From Hydrogenophaga sp. NFH-34 (GTDB lineage Bacteria; Pseudomonadota; Gammaproteobacteria; Burkholderiales; Burkholderiaceae_C), in contig NZ_JACBGE010000002.1 in the NCBI RefSeq assembly GCF_021401345.1, forward strand, positions 264,193 through 328,192: a stretch of DNA of 64,000 nucleotides, given 5' to 3'. How positions within the stretch are numbered: position 1 is the stretch's first letter; every line of letters begins with the position of its first letter. The notes under the pieces were generated by a model. That model did not search any database. It was not told where the DNA came from and saw nothing but the letters and a program-made list of their open reading frames with translations. The position numbers and the translations under genes were made by a program. Below, piece by piece: positions 35,952 to 44,276 of the stretch.

Positions 35952-37118
35952 ATGGACACTATCCATGACAAAGCGCCGCGGGAGACAGCCGGGCGCACCA
36001 CGGTTACGCGATTCCGAATGCAGTTCCAGGCTGCCGCCTACGCGGCGCTTGAGATTCTGAGCGGCAAAGAGGTCGACCGTGTCTACTGCGACTATCACGA
36101 TGACTTCGTCGTGCGCCGAACCGTTGCTGGCGTCGTCGAGTACCACTTCTTCCAGGTCAAGACCAAGGGCAAGGCCAATCAGCAATGGGACGTGGCCGAG
36201 GTCTTCTCGCTTAAGAAGAAGGGCGCGCTCGACACTGAAGAGAAGCTGGAAGCGATTCGAAAGAGCATCGCCGGCAAGCTCTTTGTGCACACCGTCGAGT
36301 TCGGCGAGCAATGCCGCAGAATCACGGTACTCAGCAATGTGCACTTCGATGACGACGTTCACGAAGTCGTTGCAGACCTAGCCGCAGGGTCATCCAGCAA
36401 GAAGTACATCAGCCAGTTCATCAGCAAGTTTGCTGACATAGTTTCTCCTGGCAAGCCAATGTTGCCAGAGGAAGTCGAGGCAGCTCGGAAGAAGTTGTCG
36501 CTGCTGGCGAACGTTCAGCATATCGGCGACACGCTCGAGGCCTTTGCCATGGCCGCGCACAAAGCAATCTGGCAGCACAGCGAAATCGAGCTCCACCAGC
36601 ACGAGGTCGAACGCATTGCCAACAGCTTGGTAGCGCTCGTCGAGGAAAAGTCCTGTGCTCCGATCAACGGCCTATCCAAGTCCGGTATCGACACGGTGGC
36701 CAGTGTCGGCCTAGAGGACCTGCTCAAGGTCCTTAGCATCTCCACGCAGGTGTATCAGACCCTTTTGGCAGGGGGTGACCCTGGAGCCATCAAGTCCGCA
36801 TCCATCCTTCAGCGGAAGCTGAAAGAGGTCGGCGCCACCGACTCGATGATTGAGGCAGCTTCACGCGCCAAGGTTTCCTGGGATGTCTGGGTGCGGAGCG
36901 CGCGGCATGGATCTCCCGACTTCACCTTCAACGTGCTGCTCGAAGAAATTGATAGCAAGTGCAAGCTTTGGCTACTTGCCGGCGGTGCAATCTCAGACCT
37001 TGAGAATTTCGTCCAAGGCGTTCTGGACTCGCCCATAGGCAACAAATTCCCGGCATTGAATACCGACCTTGTATTCGGAGCGTTCTGCGCCTCGGTCGTT
37101 AGAAGGTTGACGCGATGA
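35952..37118 (+). CDS. ABC-three-component system nuclease/effector (DUF4297-like dsDNA nuclease)
   Basis: The 388-residue protein has an N-terminal nuclease-like domain with QFQAAAYAALEIL, VYCDYHDDFVVRR (about 45-56) and EYHFFQVKTKGK (about 62-73). Together they give the D...QxK pattern of Cap4/DUF4297 nucleases. The rest is helical and ends with LNTDLVFGAFCASVVRRL. Its stop overlaps the next start as ATGA, and an SMC-like ATPase follows two genes on. That trio is the ABC-3C arrangement described from comparative genomics as an NTP-driven conflict system. ATG 35952 is chosen because nuclease-like sequence begins there; the frame opens at 35757. Confidence 0.8.
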   Translation: MDTIHDKAPRETAGRTTVTRFRMQFQAAAYAALEILSGKEVDRVYCDYHDDFVVRRTVAGVVEYHFFQVKTKGKANQQWDVAEVFSLKKKGALDTEEKLEAIRKSIAGKLFVHTVEFGEQCRRITVLSNVHFDDDVHEVVADLAAGSSSKKYISQFISKFADIVSPGKPMLPEEVEAARKKLSLLANVQHIGDTLEAFAMAAHKAIWQHSEIELHQHEVERIANSLVALVEEKSCAPINGLSKSGIDTVASVGLEDLLKVLSISTQVYQTLLAGGDPGAIKSASILQRKLKEVGATDSMIEAASRAKVSWDVWVRSARHGSPDFTFNVLLEEIDSKCKLWLLAGGAISDLENFVQGVLDSPIGNKFPALNTDLVFGAFCASVVRRLTR

Positions 37119-37594
37119 GCGCAGCCGATTTCTTCAGTGAGGCAAAGCGGCTCAACCTGAAGCTGCAGATATCCGGAGATGGGCCGTCCCCGGCGCACAC
37201 GCTCGACAACGAGGCGCTGTTTCAGCTGCCCCTACTTGCCATGACCATCTTGGCATTATCGAAGGGGCTATCCAAGCCCGAGCTACCAGAGATTGGTCAG
37301 CTGGTGGGCGAGTGCTTGGAGCGTACTGTCGCTGGGTTCAAAGGTTCGTCGCAGGATATTGGATGGTCCGGCAACCTTCGCATCAGGACGATCAAGGCAC
37401 TCACGTTCCTAGAGTCGACCGGGCAGGTCACCATTGACAGAGCGACGCGCCGAGTCTCGGCGACCGACCTCGGTAAGAAGGTCTACAACGACGCCATAAA
37501 CGGCGAAAGCCTCTTGGCTGTCTCCATGAAAACAATTGAGCTCAGCTATCAGTACATTAGAGATGAAGCGCGAGTCAGGGGGGAAGTAAATTGA
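37115..37594 (+). CDS. ABC-three-component system middle component
   Basis: The 159-residue protein is translationally coupled on both sides (ATGA overlaps). It appears winged-helix-like: LPLLAMTILALSKGLSKPELPEIGQLVGECLERT in the first half and a wHTH-type TIKALTFLESTGQVTIDRATRRVSATDLGKKVYND in the second. In ABC-3C systems the small middle protein links the effector to the ATPase. No catalytic residues are evident. Confidence 0.75.
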   Translation: MSAADFFSEAKRLNLKLQISGDGPSPAHTLDNEALFQLPLLAMTILALSKGLSKPELPEIGQLVGECLERTVAGFKGSSQDIGWSGNLRIRTIKALTFLESTGQVTIDRATRRVSATDLGKKVYNDAINGESLLAVSMKTIELSYQYIRDEARVRGEVN

Positions 37595-39399
37595 GGCTGA
37601 AGTCGCTGCAAATCGAACCTCTGGGCCAAGCGGGTTGGGAAAGCTCGTTGCTGGAGTTTGGTCACCGGACCACAATGTTGTTCGCTCCAAACGGAAGCGG
37701 GAAGTCGCCGGTCATCCGCGCTCTCGCGTCGGCACTCGGTTTTCCAAATAAGTTTCGGAACGACATCCTTGAGAAATGCAAGGCAGTTGTTCTGCATGCA
37801 GAGTCTGAAGGTAAGCCGCTGACGATCCGCCGGGTAATCGGGGCGACGAACAACGAGTTCTACGCGACGATTGATTTCGATGGCGAGCAGACGGAGCATC
37901 ATGCGGAGGGTTCCTTCTCCATTGAGCTGTTCAGACTGCTTGGGCTCAAGCCTCCACGGCTTGTCTCGAATAAGGGAGGGGAAGCACAGCCTTACATCTC
38001 CACGCTGCTGCCAGTTTTCTACTTGATTCAGGGTTATGGATATTCCGCCGCATATCGGTCGCCCAACCCGTTCATTGAAGACCAGTTCGCGGAGATGGTC
38101 CGCTTCGCCTTTGGCCTGAATCCCAAGCACTCCTACGAGGTCAAGAAAAGCCTTATCGAGGAGAAGAGCGCCCTCGAAGCACAAACGCGCAAGATCGTGG
38201 GGGCGCAGCGGGTGCTGGAGTATCAAAGCCGCGGAGTTGACGCCAGCGACGCCAACCAAGAGGTGTTGCAGCGGACTGTGGACGACTTGACCCGGCAGAT
38301 CGACGCGCTTCGTGCATCTGTCGATGCCAAAGGTACTGCCAGTTCTACGCTCTCGGAGATTCTGCGCCAGAAGGATTTCCAGATCAGGGCCAAACAGGTG
38401 GAGCTCTTCGACTTGCAGAACCGTATTGCAGGCATCGAGACCATCCGAGCTGAGATAGATGGCGAGGTCAAGACGCTTGGCCTGAACGAAGAGGCCCGGC
38501 GAGTCTTCACCTCGTTTCAGGAAATCTGTCGCGTGCCGAATTGCGGGCTATTCCTGGGCAGCACCGAGTCGTATGGGAAAAACCTTCTGTACCTCAAGGA
38601 TCAAATCAAAGACCTCGAGCGCAACAGCATTCGCGCCGAGATTCGCGTCGAACAGCTGCAAGAGCGTCTAGGCGAGCTGGGCGCAGAGCGTCAGACACTT
38701 GTCGACAGCCTCGACTCGCCTACCACTTCTGGTGTCGATCAGCTGGTGACAGCTGTTAAGGGACTCACCAAGCAGCTTGTCGACGTGCAATCTGAACTTG
38801 GCCGTATATCTGCGCTAAAGAACGAGCGCTCGAAGCTGTTTGAGCTGGAGAAGGAACGGGACCGAATTCAGGACCGCATCGACGCACTATCCAACACGGG
38901 CAGAGCCGACAACGACTTCAAGAGGTTACGGTTGACCCTGCGCGAACTCACCGTCAAGTGGATGCAGACGCTGGTGACGCAGAACGTGTCGACGAACGTC
39001 GATATAGATTTGAACCTTCGGTTCACGTTCGGTGGCGAAACGATAGAGACCATAGGCAGCGGCGGCACTAGCAGCACGACGATTCGTCTGGTCTTAGCCA
39101 TACATGCAGCCTTGTTTGAGGCGTACCTATCAGATAAGTCGCGCCCGTTCCGCATCCTAATCCTCGACACCCCGAAGCAAGAAGAACTCCATACCGCCGA
39201 CCTGGCGCAGTACCTTAGGGAGCTGGAGAAAATGTGCGAAGCGAACAATGCTCAGCTCGTGTTCTCGTCCACCGAGTACGACCATCCGACTGGACCGAAG
39301 GACAAGCGTTGGCTTCCTGAATATCATGGCCCGGACAAGCCGATGTACCTTGGACGGCGCGAGGATTTATTGGCCGATGGCCTATTGACGAATCGGTAA
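37591..39399 (+). CDS. ABC-three-component system SMC/Rad50-like ATPase (DUF3732-like)
   Basis: The 602-residue ATPase starts with TTG at 37591 overlapping the middle gene. Walker A is MLFAPNGSGKSPVIRALA at about 28-45. A coiled coil spans about 190-450 (VDDLTRQIDALRASVDAKG, LKDQIKDLERNSIRAEIRVEQLQERL) around a central CRVPNCGLF segment, possibly a zinc hook-like or structural Cys pair. The signature GSGGTSSTTIRLVLAIHAALFEAYL is near 490 and Walker B RILILDTPKQEELHTADL near 520. It would sense invader DNA or RNA and release the nuclease effector. Confidence 0.82.
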   Translation: MRLKSLQIEPLGQAGWESSLLEFGHRTTMLFAPNGSGKSPVIRALASALGFPNKFRNDILEKCKAVVLHAESEGKPLTIRRVIGATNNEFYATIDFDGEQTEHHAEGSFSIELFRLLGLKPPRLVSNKGGEAQPYISTLLPVFYLIQGYGYSAAYRSPNPFIEDQFAEMVRFAFGLNPKHSYEVKKSLIEEKSALEAQTRKIVGAQRVLEYQSRGVDASDANQEVLQRTVDDLTRQIDALRASVDAKGTASSTLSEILRQKDFQIRAKQVELFDLQNRIAGIETIRAEIDGEVKTLGLNEEARRVFTSFQEICRVPNCGLFLGSTESYGKNLLYLKDQIKDLERNSIRAEIRVEQLQERLGELGAERQTLVDSLDSPTTSGVDQLVTAVKGLTKQLVDVQSELGRISALKNERSKLFELEKERDRIQDRIDALSNTGRADNDFKRLRLTLRELTVKWMQTLVTQNVSTNVDIDLNLRFTFGGETIETIGSGGTSSTTIRLVLAIHAALFEAYLSDKSRPFRILILDTPKQEELHTADLAQYLRELEKMCEANNAQLVFSSTEYDHPTGPKDKRWLPEYHGPDKPMYLGRREDLLADGLLTNR

Positions 39400-39429
39400 G
39401 AGCCAGGTCTTGTTGGCAGTAAACAGTCG

Positions 39430-39563
39430 TTCTGAGTAGCCACAGAACATCTGACGGTCTGCAGCAGCGCGTGCAACTCTTCGTTGGTGGACGCAGCCGC
39501 CTCGATGAAGGTGGGTGCGCCATTGGCGCCGCACCGCTACACCCCTTCCAGCACCAGGCAGCG
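39430..39563 (-). pseudogene. Fragment of an IS91-family transposase gene
   Basis: The minus strand reads RCLVLEGV, a stop (TAG), then RCGANGAPTFIEAAASTNEELHALLQTV. This matches the conserved LDGVYRCGADGAPTF-type stretch of IS91/ISCR Y2-transposases with a Tyr codon turned to TAG. Both ends are lost. It lies exactly between two defence modules and records rolling-circle-type movement at this junction. Confidence 0.65.
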
Positions 39564-39637
39564 CATGGACTTACGTAAGATTGATGAGTTTTGCTCGCTA
39601 TGAGTACGATGCGCGAATACAGAACGGAGGCAGGGGA

Positions 39638-42600
39638 ATGGTCACAGAAGCGGATTTCGCTGCGGCAACGCGCCTGCGCCTGCCGACAAGATATGCCTTC
39701 CAGAACCGGGACGGCGTAATCGACGCCTCATGCATCGGGCGTGCGAGCGCGGTTTATCCGGCCACCGTCGTTGCCCATCGATCCAGAGGCCCGAATTTCA
39801 AACGCCTCAAGGCGACCACTGAAGACGGCGCTGTCTACGCCATCGATTTGATGGTCAATGGATTTGACTTCACCGATCTGGCTCCTGCCGGGGTGCTACG
39901 CGGGACTGATGGTGAGGTTATAGACGGAATACTTGAAATCGCGGAAGCGCGCTTCCGGGAAGTCGAAGACAGCTTGGCTGAAGGCAACCGGCTGAGGGCT
40001 GAGGCCCATGCATCATGGCGAGGCGGGATCAACTACGTCTCCGAGCTTGTTGCAGTTGAGGGGCACGCCGCTAGGCCTGGCTTGCGCGCACCTCAAATCG
40101 GCGCGCTCCACGCGATAGCGGCGCACTGGAGTTTGAGCAAAGACCCGGCCATCATTGTGATGCCCACAGGGACGGGGAAGACGGAGGTCATGCTGGCCAT
40201 CACCGTCGAATCGCGCGGTGATCGCATCTTGGTCATAGTGCCCACAGACGCGCTGCGGCAGCAGACTGCAGATAAGTTCAGGGAGTACGGGCTCCTGAGG
40301 AAATTGGGCATCGTCACTGACGTGCTCAATCCGGTCGTGGGCGTACTGACAGGAAAGCCCACCGCGGCCCAGTTCGACGCGCTGCGAAGCTGCAACATTG
40401 TGGTGACCACGATGGCCTCCATCAGCCGAGGCGACGAGAATGAGCAAAAAGCGTTTGCAGCACTCTTCAGTGAAGTCTTCTTCGATGAGGCGCACCATGC
40501 GCAAGCGACAACCTGGAACAGGTTCTCAAGTTATTGCGCTCATGCTCGAATGCTGTTGTTCACCGCTACGCCATTCCGGGAAGACGGCAAGGCGTTGAAC
40601 GGGAAGATCATCTACAACTACCCACTTCAGCTTGCCCAAGAGAACGAGTTCTTCAAGCCGATCCAGTTCCTTCAAGTCTTTGAGCCGGACAGCTCTGTGG
40701 CCGATCTGCGGATCGCCGAGAAAGCCGTAGAGAGACTGAGGGCCGATCTGGCAAGCGGCTTAGACCACATGCTGCTGGCGAGAGCCAACACGATTGGTCA
40801 AGCTAAGGACCTGTTTGACAACATCTACAGCGCAGTGTTTCCGGACCTGAACCCGGTCCTCGTCCACAGCTACACGAAGGGTCGCGAACAGATTCTTCGG
40901 AATATCCGAAGCGGTGAGCACAGGATCGTGATCTGCGTGGACATGTTCGGCGAAGGATTTGACTTGCCGCAACTCAAAGTGGCCGCGCTGCACTCCGTCC
41001 ACAAGAGCCTGGGCATCACGCTGCAGTTTATTGGTCGCTTCGCTCGTGCGGCCGACAATGTCGGGGACGCAAGTTTCGTAGCAAATACTGCTGAAGACGG
41101 CGTGCCTGAAGCCCTTGAAAGCCTCTATCAAGAAGATGCTGATTGGAACAACCTGCTGTCGGACTTGAGTTATGACGCAATCGACCCGCAGGCGAGGCTG
41201 TCGGAGCTTGTGGAAAACCTTCAACCACTGGAGGAAGTTGCGACAGAACTGGAGATATCTACGCTCACGATGAACCCGAAGCTGAGCACGGAGGTGTTTC
41301 GCGTCACGGACTTCGACCACACCGGGTATGCAAATGCATTTCGACCGAGCCAGGTCATTTATCAACCGATCTTCAGTCAGCAAGACAAGATGCTGGTCTT
41401 CATTGTCAATCAGAAAGACAAGGTTGACTGGACAGACTCCCGTGACATCGTCATCGATACCTGGGACCTTTTTATCGCCTTCTATGACGAGGAAAAAGGC
41501 CTTCTCTTTATTAACAGTTCCCGCAAGTATTTCGCGTGGAAGCTGGCTCAAAGTCTCTCGACTGACCCGCAACCGGTTCGCGATGAGGAGGTGTTCAGGG
41601 CTTTCAGCAATCTGCGCCGAATGACGCTGCACAGCGTGGGTTTGACGGGCTTGAGCCGGAATGTCAGATACCAGATGTTTGCTGGCCTCGATGTCCGTGA
41701 CGCTATCGATCCCGTGCTGCAGCAGGACAAGATGAAGTCGAACGTCATGGGCGTAGGCTACGAAGACGGAAAGAGGGTGAGCATTGGGTGCTCACGTAAA
41801 GGAAAAATCTGGTCCCTTCAGACGGACTCTCTGGCCGGTTGGAGAGATTGGTGCCGAGACCTGGGGGTCAAGCTCTCAAACGAGAACATCGAGCCCAACG
41901 ACTTCCTCAAGTACACCCTCGTTCCTGAGTTGCGTAAAGGCGGCGTGCTTCCCGATGAGCACGCGATGATGATCGACTGGCCCGATCAGCTCTTCGAGTC
42001 GGCGAGTTTCAAGATCACGGTTGTGCACGGAGAAAACAAATACAGTTTTCATGAGTGTCAGCTAGATCTTGTCGAGTGGACCCCGGCAGGTAACGAGTTC
42101 ACGTTCAAGCTGAAGGCTGGCAGTGAAGTCGAGACTGTGTTCAAGATGACGCTAGTCCCCGAAGGAGAAGCTCAGGGACTGTTCTATTCGATTGTGCGGG
42201 TCGAAGGACCTGATGTCAGCATCGAGGCCTTCAATAAGACTGATCTGGCGGTTGACTTCTTCACGACCAACCCACCTCTCGTACGACTTGCAGATGGCTC
42301 GCAACTCTCGGGCGAAATACTGCTGAAACCGCGTGAAGAACTAGCGGAGGTTTATGACCAAGAGCTGATCGCTCCGCTGGCGTGGGGCGACACGCTCCAA
42401 AATCAGGAAAGCCGATGGAAAGATGGCGCGCTGCGCCCCCGCTCGATTCAGCAAAAATTTATCGAGCACCTGGAGCAAGGGCCTTCGGCGTTCATCATTG
42501 ATGACGACGATGCCGGGGAAAGCGCGGACATCGTAGCTATTGAAGATGGGGAGCAGACCATCACTGTGACTTTATGGCACTGCAAGTATTCCTCTGGAGC

Positions 42601-42940
42601 CGCGCCTGGAAACCGCGTGAAAGACCTCTACGAGGTCTGCGGCCAAGCGCAAAAATCGACCAAGTGGACATGGAATTTTCCTAACTTGGTTGCTCATCTC
42701 ACAGAGCGTGAGACCAAGCATCGCGCGGGTCGCCCGACGCGCTTTGTTCGCGGAAGTCTGGACAGGCTCGTTGTGCTGAGAAAGGCGTCGCGACGCAAGT
42801 ACGTTGTCTTTCGCGTCGGTATTGTTCAACCGGGGCTGTCCAAGGCGGGCATCGAGAATGACCACCTTGCCATTCTTGGCTCTACGAGCCTCTTTCTCCG
42901 CACCGTCACAAACCATCCTCTAGTAGTGATATCAAGCTGA
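39638..42940 (+). CDS. Large DEAH-box (SF2) helicase with C-terminal restriction-nuclease-like domain
   Basis: The 1100-residue protein has Walker A IIVMPTGTGKTEVM near residue 174, motif II EVFFDEAHHAQ near 282, motif III LLFTATPFR, and motif VI LQFIGRFARAADN near 463: a complete SF2 motor of the restriction or repair type. The C-terminal segment has FIIDDDDAGESADIVAI (about 951) and TVTLWHCKYSSG (about 978), spaced like the D...xxK core of a PD-(D/E)xK nuclease. ATG 39638 follows GGAGGCAGGGGA; the frame opens at 39515. The middle 500 residues match nothing I recognise. It is likely an anti-phage effector that translocates and cuts DNA. Confidence 0.82.
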   Translation: MVTEADFAAATRLRLPTRYAFQNRDGVIDASCIGRASAVYPATVVAHRSRGPNFKRLKATTEDGAVYAIDLMVNGFDFTDLAPAGVLRGTDGEVIDGILEIAEARFREVEDSLAEGNRLRAEAHASWRGGINYVSELVAVEGHAARPGLRAPQIGALHAIAAHWSLSKDPAIIVMPTGTGKTEVMLAITVESRGDRILVIVPTDALRQQTADKFREYGLLRKLGIVTDVLNPVVGVLTGKPTAAQFDALRSCNIVVTTMASISRGDENEQKAFAALFSEVFFDEAHHAQATTWNRFSSYCAHARMLLFTATPFREDGKALNGKIIYNYPLQLAQENEFFKPIQFLQVFEPDSSVADLRIAEKAVERLRADLASGLDHMLLARANTIGQAKDLFDNIYSAVFPDLNPVLVHSYTKGREQILRNIRSGEHRIVICVDMFGEGFDLPQLKVAALHSVHKSLGITLQFIGRFARAADNVGDASFVANTAEDGVPEALESLYQEDADWNNLLSDLSYDAIDPQARLSELVENLQPLEEVATELEISTLTMNPKLSTEVFRVTDFDHTGYANAFRPSQVIYQPIFSQQDKMLVFIVNQKDKVDWTDSRDIVIDTWDLFIAFYDEEKGLLFINSSRKYFAWKLAQSLSTDPQPVRDEEVFRAFSNLRRMTLHSVGLTGLSRNVRYQMFAGLDVRDAIDPVLQQDKMKSNVMGVGYEDGKRVSIGCSRKGKIWSLQTDSLAGWRDWCRDLGVKLSNENIEPNDFLKYTLVPELRKGGVLPDEHAMMIDWPDQLFESASFKITVVHGENKYSFHECQLDLVEWTPAGNEFTFKLKAGSEVETVFKMTLVPEGEAQGLFYSIVRVEGPDVSIEAFNKTDLAVDFFTTNPPLVRLADGSQLSGEILLKPREELAEVYDQELIAPLAWGDTLQNQESRWKDGALRPRSIQQKFIEHLEQGPSAFIIDDDDAGESADIVAIEDGEQTITVTLWHCKYSSGAAPGNRVKDLYEVCGQAQKSTKWTWNFPNLVAHLTERETKHRAGRPTRFVRGSLDRLVVLRKASRRKYVVFRVGIVQPGLSKAGIENDHLAILGSTSLFLRTVTNHPLVVISS

Positions 42941-43149
42941 TGGGGCAGTCGCTGCCGGGCGCTTGCAAGCTGAGATCGATCGCGACCATGGTCTTTGGGC
43001 TGGTCAGCGAATGGAATGCGATGCAGCGGACGTTCACCGTGGTAAGCCTGGACTTCCGCTATCAGCCTTCATCTGACCTTCGAACATCGGATGGCAGCAG
43101 TGCAGCAATATCCGAAGTTCATCAGTAGATAGTCAAATAGGAGCACTTC

Positions 43150-44265
43150 TTGGCCAAATCTCTTATTCGGGTAATGCTCTCCAGCAGATGCTTGGACGCC
43201 TTCCCAACCGGCAGCAAGACGACATTGACCGACCTGCGCAAGGAGCTGAAAGCCGAGATCGAGTCCACCCAAGTGCTGGGCCGAAAGCTGTTCGAGGTCT
43301 GGATCAACGAAGACGCCCCGCCGGCCGAAGGCACGCAGGATAGCTGGGATACCTGCCTGCAGGCCGTGCGCGATTGCGACGTGCTCATTGTGTTGTCCAA
43401 TGGCAATGCGGGCTGGGCCGCTGGCGACCAGGACATCGGCATCTGCCACGCCGAATACATGGAGGGCCTTCGTTCGGCCCAGGCCAAGGTGCGCCTGGTG
43501 GCATTGCCAGCAGTGGCCGACGCTAAAGGCGCAGCAATCGAGCGCAACCGGCGCTTCCAGGACTATCTCTCGCGACAGACCGCCTTCCGAGGCGGCGAAG
43601 TGAAAACCGTTGCGGAGGCAAAGAAGCGCGTGTTCGAGGCGCTCTCGGATGCCGTGATCTCGCTAGCGCAACGGGGCGTGCAGGCCGGCGCATCGACCCG
43701 CTTCGATGTCGGCGCGGCGCTGGACTGGACCCGGCTCGACTTCCGTCAGCGAAAGATGGCCATGGAATCGACGCTCAAGACGGCCCTGGGTGGGCTGAAG
43801 GGCGCCAGAGCGATGGACGGCGGTGTGGTGGTCAACTTGGATGGCAAGGATGTAGCGGTGGTGGTTCACGCGATTCCGGCCTCGTTCAGCGTGGCCGCCG
43901 CGCGCGAGTTGGTGGGACGACCCTTTCTAGAGGATCACCAGCGCATCGACTTGCTGGCTTCGGCGCACGGGCCACTGCATCTGATTGCCTGTCACCGAGG
44001 CGCGACGGAAACTCAGGCCACGTCGCTATTGGGATTCCCGGACGCGACGGTGGTGAGCGGCCCCTTTGGGGTTTTCGTGGCCGATGACGTGCAGAAGGTG
44101 CAATTTGCCTTCTTGGCCAACTGCCGAGATGACTCACAGACGCGGCACGCCAGTCAACGGTTCTTTGAATGGTTGCAACAGACGGGTGAGGCAGTGCTGG
44201 TGGCGCGCCGGGCGGTGTCTCGCGCCCGGATCGTCAAGGTGGTGGCGAAGGAAATGAACGCCTGA
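43150..44265 (+). CDS. DUF4062-like sensor/effector protein in operon with a PhoD-like phosphatase
   Basis: This 371-residue protein begins at TTG 43150 with AGGAG 6 bp upstream. The first 115 residues (LIRVMLSSRCLDAF..., LRKELKAEIES, FEVWINEDAPP, SWDTCLQAVRDCDVLIVLSNG, ICHAEYMEGL) match the DUF4062-type alpha/beta domain, which is found on signalling and NTPase-linked proteins. The rest (LDWTRLDFRQRKMAMESTLKTAL..., VVVHAIPASFSVAAARELVG) is unassigned. It ends 11 bp before the phosphoesterase gene, so the two form a transcription unit. Its role is unknown; a recognition or nucleotide-signalling function is inference. Confidence 0.72.
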   Translation: MAKSLIRVMLSSRCLDAFPTGSKTTLTDLRKELKAEIESTQVLGRKLFEVWINEDAPPAEGTQDSWDTCLQAVRDCDVLIVLSNGNAGWAAGDQDIGICHAEYMEGLRSAQAKVRLVALPAVADAKGAAIERNRRFQDYLSRQTAFRGGEVKTVAEAKKRVFEALSDAVISLAQRGVQAGASTRFDVGAALDWTRLDFRQRKMAMESTLKTALGGLKGARAMDGGVVVNLDGKDVAVVVHAIPASFSVAAARELVGRPFLEDHQRIDLLASAHGPLHLIACHRGATETQATSLLGFPDATVVSGPFGVFVADDVQKVQFAFLANCRDDSQTRHASQRFFEWLQQTGEAVLVARRAVSRARIVKVVAKEMNA

Positions 44266-44276
44266 GGGGACTGAAC

